From contig CALKWH010000247.1 of the NCBI GenBank assembly GCA_938004375.1, positions 1 to 46,800 of the forward strand: 46,800 nucleotides of DNA. The letters run 5' to 3'. Source of the DNA: an uncultured Pseudomonadota bacterium. GTDB taxonomy: Bacteria; Myxococcota_A; Polyangia; HGW-17. Under the pieces are notes generated by a model. The model was not told where the DNA came from. It did not search any database and saw only the letters and a list, made by a program, of their open reading frames with translations. The position numbers and the translations under genes were made by a program. Below, piece by piece: positions 1 to 8,777 of this stretch. The stretch's first letter is position 1. The number at the start of each line of letters is the position of its first letter.

Positions 1-44
1 ATCGTATTCGGTGACTGGAGTTCAGACGTGTGCTCTTCCGATCT
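1..44. other. Illumina TruSeq adapter with index (artefact)
   Basis: Bases 11-44 match the reverse complement of the TruSeq read-2 adapter from memory (begins GTGACTGGAGTTC, ends TTCCGATCT). Bases 1-10 (ATCGTATTCG) are the reverse complement of the index CGAATACG plus AT. The same index occurs at the other end of the window. This is library sequence, not genome. Reading frames through it give meaningless peptides such as MTGVQTCALPI on plus and EIGRAHV on minus. Confidence 0.98.
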
Positions 45-420
45 CTTCCACCAGCCGTCGCAGCGCGGCCGAGCAGCCCGACGGCTGCGCCTCGAGCCAC
101 TCCCAATGCCGCGGCAACAGCGACACCTCCCGGGACACCACGCCGAGTCGCGGGCGGCCGGGGCCGCGGCGGGCGCGGACCTCCCGTCCCACCGCCGGGG
201 CCAGGTGGGGGTGCGCCGCGAGGCGCGCCAGGACCTCGTCCGGTGTGCCCGACAGGTCGAAGTCCACCTGGGCACCGGTGGCGTCCTCGAAGATCAGGAT
301 CGTCCGCGCCTCGCCCCCGTCGATCCGGCGCTTCGTCTCCAGCAGCAGGGTCTTCAGGTCCGCGGTGGCGACGCGCTCGACGCCCGCGAAGGCGGTGTAG
401 GTCTCGCTCATCGGTTTCAT
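45..420 (-). CDS. DUF2239 family protein, 3' end cut off by the contig end
   Basis: Small cytoplasmic protein of unknown function. The visible 124 or so residues carry features I associate with DUF2239: an N-terminal SETYTAF-type start, then TILIFEDATGAQVDFDLSGT, and a C-terminal GRPRLGVVSREVSLLPRHWEWL segment followed by AALRRLVEE. The reading frame continues into adapter and stops there by chance, so the true C-terminus is missing. Two starts are possible: ATG at 420, four bases behind a GGAGG, or ATG at 411 (MSETYTAF), which is where related proteins usually begin. The gene has its own strong promoter (481-509), so it is not simply read through from the epimerase gene upstream. Family assignment is by eye; the biochemical role of DUF2239 is not known to me. 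Confidence 0.82.
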
Positions 421-480
421 GGGTCCTCCGGCGGGGGTGGTGACCGGCGTCACGCATCGGTCCGGGCCCCGCGAGGCAGT

Positions 481-509
481 TTATACCCGGGTAAATTTAA
501 GTTGCCAAT
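481..509 (-). promoter_or_regulatory. sigma70-type promoter for the DUF2239 gene
   Basis: On the minus strand TTGGCA (509-504) and TATAAA (486-481) are separated by exactly 17 bases, close to the sigma70 consensus. It lies in a conspicuously AT-rich pocket between two GC-rich genes, about 60 bases upstream of the DUF2239 start. Activity is inferred. Confidence 0.68.
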
Positions 510-524
510 ATCACCCGGGTAAAA
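486..524. promoter_or_regulatory. paired ACCCGGGTAAA boxes, probable operator
   Basis: The 11-mer ACCCGGGTAAA occurs at 486-496 and again at 514-524, 28 bases apart (start to start). The core ACCCGGGT is a perfect palindrome, so each box could bind a dimer. One copy overlaps the spacer and -10 of the promoter at 481-509, the other lies just upstream of its -35, the usual geometry for repression. The regulator is not identifiable from this window. Confidence 0.55.
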
Positions 525-528
525 TGTT

Positions 529-1491
529 TCATAACCGATGACCGGGGAGGCGGCCGGCAAACCACAGGGCGCAGCGGGCGAGGGATTCGGGCAGGTCCGG
601 GCCGTCGAAAGCGCCGAAGACCTCGCGGTTGCGGGTCGTCTCGCAGAGCGACTCGCGGATGTCGCCCGGGCGCGGGGGCTGCAGCTCGGGCTCGAGGTGG
701 ACGTCGAGGGCGTCGGAGAGGGCGCGCAGGATCTCCCACAGGTCGGTCTGTCGTCCGTTGCCGACGTTGACGACCTGTCCGGGAGCGCAGGACGCGGCCC
801 TCAGGTTGGTCCAGGCCACCTGCTCCACGGGCACGAAGTCCCGGGTCTGTCGCCCGTCCCCGAAGATCACCGGCCGACGGCGCTCCAAGAGGGCCTTGAC
901 GAACAGGGGGATGACCGCGCCGTAGGGGGAGTCCGGATCCTGGCGCGGACCGAACACGTTGAAGTACCGCAGGCAGACGGCCTCGAGGCCGAAGAGATGC
1001 TGGAAGTTCAAGAGCAGATGCTCGCTGGCGAGCTTGGCGGTGGCGTACGGCGAGGCGGGATCCGGGAGCCGGTCCTCGGCGAGGGCGCCCGAGGCGCGGG
1101 GCCCGTACACGGCGCAGGAGCTGGAGAACACGATGCGGCGCACCCCGTTGAGGCGGGCGACCTCGGCGAGGGTGGCGGTCCCCTGGAAATTCACCGACAG
1201 GCTCTCGACCGGGTGCTCGACGGAGTAGACGACCGAGGGGAGCGCCCCCAGGTGGAACACCAGCTCCACGCCGGGCATGAGGCGCTCCAGAAGATCCCGG
1301 TCGCGCAAATCGCCGACCACGAAGCGGGCGTGGGGGAGGAGCCCCTCGAGGTTGTGCTCGTGCCCCGAGGAGAGGTCGTCGAGGATGATGACCCGCGCTC
1401 CCGCCTCGATCAGGTGTTGGGAAACGTGGGATCCGATGAAGCCGGCGCCGCCGGTGACCAGGCATGGGACTCCCTGAAGATTTTGGACCAT
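529..1491 (-). CDS. NAD-dependent sugar-nucleotide epimerase/dehydratase (extended SDR)
   Basis: Extended short-chain dehydrogenase of 320 residues acting on a UDP- or dTDP-sugar, probably a 4-epimerase of the GalE/WbpP class. Visible motifs: N-terminal TGGAGFIGSH dinucleotide-binding loop, DDLSSGHEHNL after beta-2, GDLRD, SSSCAVYG with the catalytic Ser region, SPYATAK as the catalytic YxxxK, and NVFGPRQDPDSPYGAVIP plus GDGRQTRDF in the substrate half. The start at 1491 is set by TAAGGAG seven bases upstream; the open frame extends further but only over out-of-frame PqqD sequence. That Shine-Dalgarno includes the stop codon of the preceding PqqD-like gene, so the two are probably translationally coupled. 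Exact substrate cannot be read from sequence; a role in surface polysaccharide is likely. Confidence 0.9.
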   Translation of the reverse strand: MVQNLQGVPCLVTGGAGFIGSHVSQHLIEAGARVIILDDLSSGHEHNLEGLLPHARFVVGDLRDRDLLERLMPGVELVFHLGALPSVVYSVEHPVESLSVNFQGTATLAEVARLNGVRRIVFSSSCAVYGPRASGALAEDRLPDPASPYATAKLASEHLLLNFQHLFGLEAVCLRYFNVFGPRQDPDSPYGAVIPLFVKALLERRRPVIFGDGRQTRDFVPVEQVAWTNLRAASCAPGQVVNVGNGRQTDLWEILRALSDALDVHLEPELQPPRPGDIRESLCETTRNREVFGAFDGPDLPESLARCALWFAGRLPGHRL

Positions 1492-1502
1492 GACGGTACT
1501 CC

Positions 1503-1838
1503 TTAAGCGGGGTCGTCCCCCGGCGGAACGAGGGCCTGGATCCATCCATTCTGGGCCAGGTGCCGCAGAAACAACTCCGTTCGGCGCTCCAGGTCGGGCT
1601 CGTCGGGGAAGGCGCGCAGGACCTGCGCGTAAAGTTCGTCCCATTCGCTGCCGTCTCCGCACGCGGCGAACACGGCGGACCCCAGGCGGTCCAACTGGAG
1701 CCGGCGCACCCGGGAGCCGTGCAGCACGCGGGAGAGCCAGCTCGTCGGGGGAGGGACCAGCAGGACCACGTCCCCGTCGGGGTCGGTCTCGAAGGCGCAG
1801 GCCTGGCGGAAGCGGACGGTGGCGGGGAACAGGTTCAT
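1503..1838 (-). CDS. standalone PqqD-like protein
   Basis: A 111-residue protein with the winged-helix PqqD/RRE layout: an N-terminal hydrophobic strand (GDVVLLVPPP), then RVRRLQLDRLGSAVFAACGDG as the characteristic LD-x-x-G-x-x-V segment, and a C-terminal helix (ERRTELFLRHLAQNGWI). In RiPP pathways PqqD domains hold the leader of the precursor peptide for a radical SAM enzyme. Here there is no radical SAM gene beside it and no obvious precursor; the nearest radical SAM enzyme is 20 kb away. It starts 7 bases after the OPT stop with no clear Shine-Dalgarno, and its own stop overlaps the epimerase ribosome-binding site, so the three genes look like one operon. Standalone PqqD-like proteins of this size are common, mostly uncharacterised. 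Confidence 0.72.
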   Translation of the reverse strand: MNLFPATVRFRQACAFETDPDGDVVLLVPPPTSWLSRVLHGSRVRRLQLDRLGSAVFAACGDGSEWDELYAQVLRAFPDEPDLERRTELFLRHLAQNGWIQALVPPGDDPA

Positions 1839-1845
1839 GGGACGG

Positions 1846-3882
1846 TTATTCGTCGGAGCCCTGCTCGTCGGAGGGTGCCTCGGCCGGAGCCTTGAGCGCC
1901 TGCAGGGAGAAGTAGGTGATGAAGGCGCCCAGGCCGACGATCACGAGAAGCGCGGTGGACCAGTGGCCGAACCAGGAGGGGATCTTGTAGAAGACCTTGT
2001 AGCCCTGCTTGACCAGGTCGGCCGCCTCGGCGGGCGCCGCGTAGAGCTTGAGCTTGGCGGCGACCAGGGCGGCGAGCAGGATGCCCACCAGGGCCTCGCC
2101 GGCCACCAGGCCCGACGCGATGAGCAGGCCGCGGTTCTCGACGCGCTCGCGGGTCTCCTTGTCGTCCTTGGCCGCGCGCTTCACGAACACACCCACGACC
2201 CAGGCGATGATGCCGCCGATGAAGATGGCGGAGACGGTGTCAAACGGCAGGTACATGCCCACCGCGATGAGCATGGGGGAGGGGGCGCCGATGAGGATCA
2301 GGGCCACGGCGAAGAGCATGCCGATGACGATCAGGCCCCACTCCATGGTCCCGCCGATGATGCCCTTGGACATCTCGGCCATCAGGCCCGCCTGGGGGGC
2401 CGGCAGCGCGTCGGTGCCGATGCCGCCGCCGTAGGTGTGCAGCAGCCAGAGCACGGGGACCAGGACCAGCGCGGCGGCGACCACGCCGATCAGGCCGCCC
2501 ACCTGCATCTTCCAGGGGGTAGCGCCCAGGTTGTAGCCCACGCGCCAGTCCTGGATCATGTCGCCGGCGACGCCCGCGACACAGCACACGACCGTGGCCA
2601 CGCCCAGCACGGCGGCGATGCCCGACTGGCCCTTCATGCCCAGGAGCACGAGGAGGCCGGCGGCCAGCAGCAGGGTGGAGAGCGTGAGCCCGGAGATCGG
2701 GTTCGAGGAAGAGCCGATGATGGACACGAGGTAGCCGGCGACCGCGGCGAACACGAAGCCGGCGACGACCATGACCAGGGTGGTAACGAGCGCGATCACC
2801 GGGCTCTTGGTCAGCCAGAAGTACACGGCGAACATGGCCGCCACGGTGCCCACGATGGCAATCAGCACGGTCTTGAAGTTCATGTCCTGGTGGGGCCGCT
2901 CGACGGACGCGTCGCCGCCGCCGCCGGAGAGGGAGGCGATGGAGCGCTTCATTCCGATGATGAGGTTGTTGCGCATCTTGAAGAGGGTGAAGAACGCGCC
3001 GACGATCATGGCCCCGATGGCGATGATCTTGACGTTCTGGGCGTACAGGCCCTTCTGTCCGCCCATCAGGCCGAACAGCGCGGGCGCCGGGTTCCCGGGA
3101 CCGGAGGTGATCTCGCAGATCTTCTGGCCGACCTCGGTGCCGCCCATCACGTTCATGAAAATGATGATCGGCATCAGGAAGAGCCAGCCGAACACGCCGC
3201 CGGCCAGGGTGATGGCGCCCAACTTGGGCCCGATGATGAAGCCGACGCCCAGGAAGGCGGGCGAGGAGGCCGGGGTCTGGACCGGCAGCACGGCCTTGCC
3301 GACTCCGGTGATGACCTTGTGGGAGCTGCCCAGCAGCGGGATGCCGTTGCCGTTGCGGAAGATCTCGATGAGCGCCGAGAGGCCCATGGCGCCGAAGACC
3401 ATGCCCGCCCCGGAGTTGCCGCCCTGGCCGGCCTTGACGATCTCGGTGCAGGCCTGGGACTCGGGGAACGGCAGGCTGGCGTCCTCCATGAAGGTGCGCC
3501 GCAGGAGGATGACGAACAGCACGCCGAGCACGCCGCCCACGAGCAGCAGGGCGGTGGCCTGCAGGTAGTTGAACTTCGCCCACACCCCGGACACGATGAA
3601 CGCCGGGATCGTGAAGATGGCGCCCGCCGCGAGGGCCTCGCCGACGGCGCCGGTGGTACGGGCCAGGTTCTCCTCGAGGATGGTCCCCCGGAAGAGCTTG
3701 AGCACGGCCATGGCGATGACGGCGGCCGGGAAGGTCGCGGCGACGGTCATGCCGGCCTTCAGACCGAGGTAGGCGTTGGCCGCGCCCAGGATCATCGACA
3801 TCAGCACGCCCAGAAGGATCGCCGGGAGGGTCAACTCCTTCATGGGCCTGTCCACGGGAACATAAGGCTTGTACTCGCTCAT
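1846..3882 (-). CDS. OPT family oligopeptide transporter
   Basis: Inner-membrane transporter of 678 residues, of the bacterial oligopeptide transporter (OPT) family, which imports peptides or metal-chelating peptides with protons. The N-terminal ELTLPAILLGVLMSMILGAANAYLGLKAGMT block and the following PAAVIAMA and LEENLARTTGAVGEALAAGAIFT segments are typical of the family, and at least twelve long hydrophobic helices follow, separated by short loops. The C-terminus ends in a charged tail (PAEAPSDEQGSDE). ATG at 3882 is preferred over the in-frame ATG at 3894 because GGAG lies six bases before it. It is the first gene of the operon OPT, PqqD-like, epimerase. Substrate unknown. Confidence 0.92.
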   Translation of the reverse strand: MSEYKPYVPVDRPMKELTLPAILLGVLMSMILGAANAYLGLKAGMTVAATFPAAVIAMAVLKLFRGTILEENLARTTGAVGEALAAGAIFTIPAFIVSGVWAKFNYLQATALLLVGGVLGVLFVILLRRTFMEDASLPFPESQACTEIVKAGQGGNSGAGMVFGAMGLSALIEIFRNGNGIPLLGSSHKVITGVGKAVLPVQTPASSPAFLGVGFIIGPKLGAITLAGGVFGWLFLMPIIIFMNVMGGTEVGQKICEITSGPGNPAPALFGLMGGQKGLYAQNVKIIAIGAMIVGAFFTLFKMRNNLIIGMKRSIASLSGGGGDASVERPHQDMNFKTVLIAIVGTVAAMFAVYFWLTKSPVIALVTTLVMVVAGFVFAAVAGYLVSIIGSSSNPISGLTLSTLLLAAGLLVLLGMKGQSGIAAVLGVATVVCCVAGVAGDMIQDWRVGYNLGATPWKMQVGGLIGVVAAALVLVPVLWLLHTYGGGIGTDALPAPQAGLMAEMSKGIIGGTMEWGLIVIGMLFAVALILIGAPSPMLIAVGMYLPFDTVSAIFIGGIIAWVVGVFVKRAAKDDKETRERVENRGLLIASGLVAGEALVGILLAALVAAKLKLYAAPAEAADLVKQGYKVFYKIPSWFGHWSTALLVIVGLGAFITYFSLQALKAPAEAPSDEQGSDE

Positions 3883-3929
3883 GTGCAACTCCATTCCAAG
3901 GGTTGAAACGTCAAGAAAAACTCGCGCTC

Positions 3930-3963
3930 ATGATAGATACATTGAGTTCGGGCGGGCAGTCAA
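3930..3963 (-). promoter_or_regulatory. candidate promoter of the OPT operon
   Basis: Minus strand TTGACT (3963-3958) is a good -35. Two -10 choices follow: TATCTA (3939-3934) at 18 bases spacing but poor match, or TATCAT (3935-3930) with a good match but 22 bases spacing. Location upstream of the OPT start is right; the pairing is uncertain. Confidence 0.4.
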
Positions 3964-3985
3964 GGAACTTGTCGGACCTGGCGCG

Positions 3986-4031
3986 CAGGGCAATCAGGGC
4001 AATCGGTCGGACTGGTCAGACCGGGTCCGAC
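3986..4031. repeat. tandem 9-mer and inverted repeat before the FG-GAP lipoprotein gene
   Basis: CAGGGCAAT is repeated head to tail at 3986-3994 and 3995-4003. Immediately after, GTCGGAC (4006-4012) and GTCCGAC (4025-4031) form a 7-base inverted repeat around a 12-base centre. This sits between two divergent genes and could be an operator or a transcript hairpin. Confidence 0.45.
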
Positions 4032-4041
4032 GTGCTATGTA

Positions 4042-5772
4042 ATGGCCGTCATGAAGCGTGTCCTCGCTCCCCTGCTGTTGTCCCTGCTCGTCGTGTCCGC
4101 CGCCTGCGACCCCCTCGAGGTCGAGAGTTACGGCGAATGCGGCGACGGCGCCCGCAACACGGGGGAGGAGTGCGACCAGGGCGTGGACAACAGCAACTTC
4201 AAACCCGACACCTGCCGCACCGACTGCACGCGGCCCCGCTGCGGCGACGGCGTGCAGGACTCGGCCGAAGACTGTGACCTCCAGCAACTCGGCGGCCTCG
4301 CCTGCGAGGACCTGGGCTTCGACCGGGGCGTGTTGCGCTGCGACGACGCCTGCCGCCACGACACCCGACTGTGCTCCACCTGCGGAAACGGCGTGGCCGA
4401 GCCCGGAGAGGCCTGCGACCTCGGAGACCTCGGGGGACTCAACTGTGTGGGCGCCGGCTTCGCTGGCGGCGACCTGCGGTGTCGGCTGGACTGCGAATAC
4501 GACTATTCCCTGTGTTCCGGTGGCTGCGGCAACGGCGTCAGGGAGGGACAGGAGGCCTGCGACCTCAATGATGTTCCGGAGCCAGACTGCACCAGCCTGG
4601 GCTTCTCCTCCGGGACGGTCTCATGTGACAGTTCCTGTCACCTGGACCTCACCGGCTGCGAGAACGGCTGCGGCAACGGCCGCGTCGAGGCGGGAGAGAC
4701 CTGCGACGACGGGAACCTCGCCCCCCTCGACGGCTGCGCCGGCTGCCGGGAGCCCTCCGGCGACTTCGCCCCCCTGATCGAACTGGTGTTCTCCGACCTC
4801 GTGGCCGACGCCGACGTGGCCGACCTGGACGGGGACGGGGCACCCGACCTCATCGTCGCCGTCCTCTCCGAGGACCTGACCACGGGCGCCCTGCTGTGGA
4901 CCAGCGGCGCCGAGGACCACGCCGTGCAGCGCGTCCTGCTCGAGGGACCGTTCCTCCATGCCCGCGTCGTGCGGACGACCGACGGGGCGCCCGGGGTGCT
5001 GGGCGTCTCCCTGGTCCCCGACGGCACCGCGATCTATCACTTCGCGCCTCACCTCGACGCAGCCTTCTCCCTGCTCCCCTGGTCCGACCGGCCCGCCGCC
5101 CTCCTGGCCGCCGAGCTCGACGGCGCCCCGGGCGACGAGGTGGTCCTCTCGGCCTTCCAGTCCCAGAACCTGAGCCTGTACGATCCGGCGGCGGGCACCT
5201 TCACCGGCATCAACACCATGGGAGGGCAGCCCCAGGCCATCGGCCGCATCGACCCGGACCAGGACGGCGCCTGGGACCTGGTGGTGGTCCGCGGCGCCAC
5301 CCAGCTGCTCTCGGTGATCACGCAGTACGCCGGTACCTGGACCTACTCCGCCGCCCGCTACCTGGGGGGCCGGCCCGGGGACGTCGCCATCACGGACGTG
5401 GACGGCGACGGTCTCGACGACGTGCTGGTGACCGACCTCGCAGGGCCCCGCCTCTACGCGCTGCGCACCGTCTCGGGGTCCCTCACCGGGCGCGTGGAGC
5501 TCACCCTGCCCTCGACCGCCGGGCGCATCGCGGCCGGCCGGCTGGACGCCGACGCCGTCACCGACGTCTTCCTGACCCTCCCCGACGAGAAGGCCGTCGC
5601 CGTGTTCTCGGGGACCGGCAACTGGTCCTTCCAGCGGCGCTTCACCTTCTCCCCGTGCGAGACCCCCGACTGGGTGCGCCTGCACGACCTGGACCTCGAC
5701 GGGTTCCTGGATCTGGCCTTCTCCTGCCGCCACGACCGTCGCCTGTGGGTCCTGCGGGCGGTGCCCCGGTGA
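4042..5772 (+). CDS. cysteine-rich repeat and FG-GAP lipoprotein
   Basis: Predicted outer-surface lipoprotein of about 576 residues. A signal peptide (MKRVLAPLLLSLLVVSAAC) ends in a lipobox. Residues about 30-230 hold five or so cysteine-rich units of the CGNG-x-x-E-x-GE-x-CD type, like the Myxococcus cysteine-rich repeat family. The rest is a beta-propeller-like stretch of FG-GAP/VCBS repeats with Ca-binding-like loops: DLDGDGAPDLIV, DPDQDGAWDLVV, DVDGDGLDDVLV, RLDADAVTDVFL, DLDLDGFLDLAF. No Shine-Dalgarno is seen for ATG 4042 or the in-frame ATG 4051; the latter gives a cleaner signal peptide. Its stop overlaps the GTG start of the M23 gene. Similar lipoproteins bind ligands or other surface proteins, but nothing here fixes the role. 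Confidence 0.85.
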   Translation: MAVMKRVLAPLLLSLLVVSAACDPLEVESYGECGDGARNTGEECDQGVDNSNFKPDTCRTDCTRPRCGDGVQDSAEDCDLQQLGGLACEDLGFDRGVLRCDDACRHDTRLCSTCGNGVAEPGEACDLGDLGGLNCVGAGFAGGDLRCRLDCEYDYSLCSGGCGNGVREGQEACDLNDVPEPDCTSLGFSSGTVSCDSSCHLDLTGCENGCGNGRVEAGETCDDGNLAPLDGCAGCREPSGDFAPLIELVFSDLVADADVADLDGDGAPDLIVAVLSEDLTTGALLWTSGAEDHAVQRVLLEGPFLHARVVRTTDGAPGVLGVSLVPDGTAIYHFAPHLDAAFSLLPWSDRPAALLAAELDGAPGDEVVLSAFQSQNLSLYDPAAGTFTGINTMGGQPQAIGRIDPDQDGAWDLVVVRGATQLLSVITQYAGTWTYSAARYLGGRPGDVAITDVDGDGLDDVLVTDLAGPRLYALRTVSGSLTGRVELTLPSTAGRIAAGRLDADAVTDVFLTLPDEKAVAVFSGTGNWSFQRRFTFSPCETPDWVRLHDLDLDGFLDLAFSCRHDRRLWVLRAVPR

Positions 5773-6497
5773 GTCGTCTCCCCCGCCTCCATCCGGTGGC
5801 CGCGCTCGTCACCCTCGCGGCGGTCTTCGTCCTCTTCTGGACCGGTTGCGACCACGGAAGCCCCGCAGCCCCACGCCCGGCCACCCCCTCCGAGCGGGCG
5901 GTGCTCACGGGAGATCTGATCGCCCCCCTCGGCGGCGCCCCCGGCGCGGAGCCCGGCGGCGATCCCGAACACCGCATCGCCCTGCGGACCCTGCGCCGCG
6001 CCGGGGAGCCGATCCTGTGGCCCTACGAGGACGTGGACATCTCCTCGCCCTACGGTTTCCGGATCCACCCCACCCTGCAGACCGTACTGATGCACCGCGG
6101 CCTCGACTTCCCCCGGGGCCTGGGCACCCCCGTGCTCGCCCTGGCGGACGGCACGGTCCAGAAGGTCATGTACGACGGTGTCTACGGCAACGCCGTCTTC
6201 GTCGACCACGAGGGCGGCTGGCAGAGCGTCTACGCCCACCTCGCCGAGATCCTGGTCCTGCCCGGGGACGCCCTCGGCGCCGGCGCCGTCGTCGGCCTGA
6301 CCGGCTCCACCGGGCGCTCCACCGGCTCCCACCTCCACCTGGGCGTCCTCGTGGACGGGCGAAGCGTGGACCCGCTGTACTTCATCGGCCGCACCTGGTC
6401 GCAGGACCGCCTCTCCGGCGGCCCCCTCCCCCCCCTGGGCCAGACGGAGAAGGCCGCCCCCGTCCCCTCCGGCGACGATCCCTACCCTGGCGACTGA
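5769..6497 (+). CDS. M23 family (LytM-type) metallopeptidase, lipoprotein
   Basis: Peptidoglycan DD-endopeptidase-like protein of 242 residues. The N-terminal hydrophobic segment ends in LFWTGC, a lipobox. The M23 domain occupies about residues 80-210: HRGLD gives the zinc ligands His109 and Asp113, and HLHLG gives His188 and His190, all present, so an active enzyme is expected. The loop LADGTVQKVMYDGVYGNAVFVDH and GDALGAGAVVGLTGSTGRSTGSH are typical of the domain. Translation starts at GTG 5769, overlapping the TGA of the lipoprotein gene by four bases (GTGA), so the pair is coupled. It probably cleaves peptide cross-links in the periplasm during wall growth or remodelling. Confidence 0.92.
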   Translation: MSRLPRLHPVAALVTLAAVFVLFWTGCDHGSPAAPRPATPSERAVLTGDLIAPLGGAPGAEPGGDPEHRIALRTLRRAGEPILWPYEDVDISSPYGFRIHPTLQTVLMHRGLDFPRGLGTPVLALADGTVQKVMYDGVYGNAVFVDHEGGWQSVYAHLAEILVLPGDALGAGAVVGLTGSTGRSTGSHLHLGVLVDGRSVDPLYFIGRTWSQDRLSGGPLPPLGQTEKAAPVPSGDDPYPGD

Positions 6498-6522
6498 TTC
6501 GACGCCCCGCCTGAAAAAACGC

Positions 6523-6551
6523 TTGCATCGCCCACCCAATTCTGGTATGTG
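6523..6551 (+). promoter_or_regulatory. promoter of the rimP-nusA-infB operon
   Basis: TTGCAT (6523-6528) and TATGTG (6546-6551) are 17 bases apart, in a more AT-rich gap after the M23 gene. A transcript from about 6558 would include the terminator hairpin at 6577-6605 before rimP. The -10 match is moderate. Confidence 0.5.
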
Positions 6552-6576
6552 GGGCGTGCATTTGAAGGTGACCGTG

Positions 6577-6605
6577 AAGTGGGCCCTTTCGCCCACTTTT
6601 TTTTT
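6577..6605 (+). terminator. intrinsic terminator in the rimP leader (probable attenuator)
   Basis: AAGTGGGC (6577-6584) pairs with GCCCACTT (6591-6598) across a six-base loop, and nine T residues follow (6597-6605). This is a textbook rho-independent terminator, yet it lies 23 bases before the rimP start and after the only promoter-like sequence in the gap. Read-through from the M23 gene would end here; more interestingly, so would leader transcripts of the nusA operon. NusA affects intrinsic termination and is known to control its own operon in E. coli, so autoregulation by attenuation is a reasonable inference. Confidence 0.88.
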
Positions 6606-6628
6606 ACCTTCGAAAACCGAGCGTCCCG

Positions 6629-7099
6629 ATGGCGTACCCGGATCTGAAAAACGTGCTTCCCGTCTTGGAAAAAGTCGTCTCCGACTGCGACGTCTCCCTG
6701 TGGGGGGTCGAGTGGACGACCGAGGCCGGGCGCGTGATCCTCCGGGTGTACGTCGAACGGGAGCAGGGGGTCGACCTCGGGATCCTCACCGAGGTCACCC
6801 GGAAACTGAACCTGCAGCTGGACGAGGCCGATCCCCTGCCGGGCGCCTACACCCTCGAGGTGTCGTCGCCGGGCCTGGAGCGCCGGCTGTTCACGCTGGA
6901 ACAATGCGCCCGCTACGTGGGGTCGCCGGTGAAGGTCAAGTGCCGCCCCGACGCCCCGCTGGCCCGCAAGCGCCACCAGGGCCGCCTGACCGCCGTGGAC
7001 GGGGAAGTCCTCGTCCTCGAGGGCGGCACGAAGGGCGAGGCCGGTCCGGTCCGCCTGCCGTTCTCCCATGTGGCCACGGCGCATCTGGTGTACGAGTAG
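6629..7099 (+). CDS. rimP: ribosome maturation factor RimP
   Basis: Protein of 156 residues needed for late maturation of the 30S subunit. Residues 1-80 match the RimP N-terminal domain (SLWGVEWTTEAGRVILRVYVERE, then DPLPGAYTLEVSSPGLERRL, the family signature), and the C-terminal third is the Sm-like domain (GRLTAVDGEVLVLE...VRLPFSHVATAHLVYE). Length is normal. ATG 6629 has only a weak ribosome-binding site. It is first in the conserved order rimP-nusA-ylxR-infB, and the gene before it is unrelated. Control probably works through the leader terminator. Confidence 0.95.
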   Translation: MAYPDLKNVLPVLEKVVSDCDVSLWGVEWTTEAGRVILRVYVEREQGVDLGILTEVTRKLNLQLDEADPLPGAYTLEVSSPGLERRLFTLEQCARYVGSPVKVKCRPDAPLARKRHQGRLTAVDGEVLVLEGGTKGEAGPVRLPFSHVATAHLVYE

Positions 7100-7138
7100 G
7101 GCTCCGGCCGCGGGGATTTTCGATCTGTGGAGGTTGGC

Positions 7139-8752
<1,614 letters not shown>

Positions 8753-8777
8753 TGGAACGGAAGCAGGAGCCACGTCC

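Noticed and set aside
11..522. Plus-strand open frames starting MTGVQTCALPI, MCSSDL and MLFRS
   Set aside because: They begin in adapter sequence and run antisense to the DUF2239 gene; the peptides are known adapter artefacts.
1503..1838. RiPP gene cluster around the PqqD-like gene
   Set aside because: No radical SAM enzyme, precursor or protease is adjacent; the neighbours are a transporter and an epimerase.
1819..3906. Long plus-strand frame (695 residues) antisense to the OPT gene
   Set aside because: Composition is His/Asp/Gly/Gln-rich without domains, as expected from the high-GC third-position shadow of a membrane protein gene.
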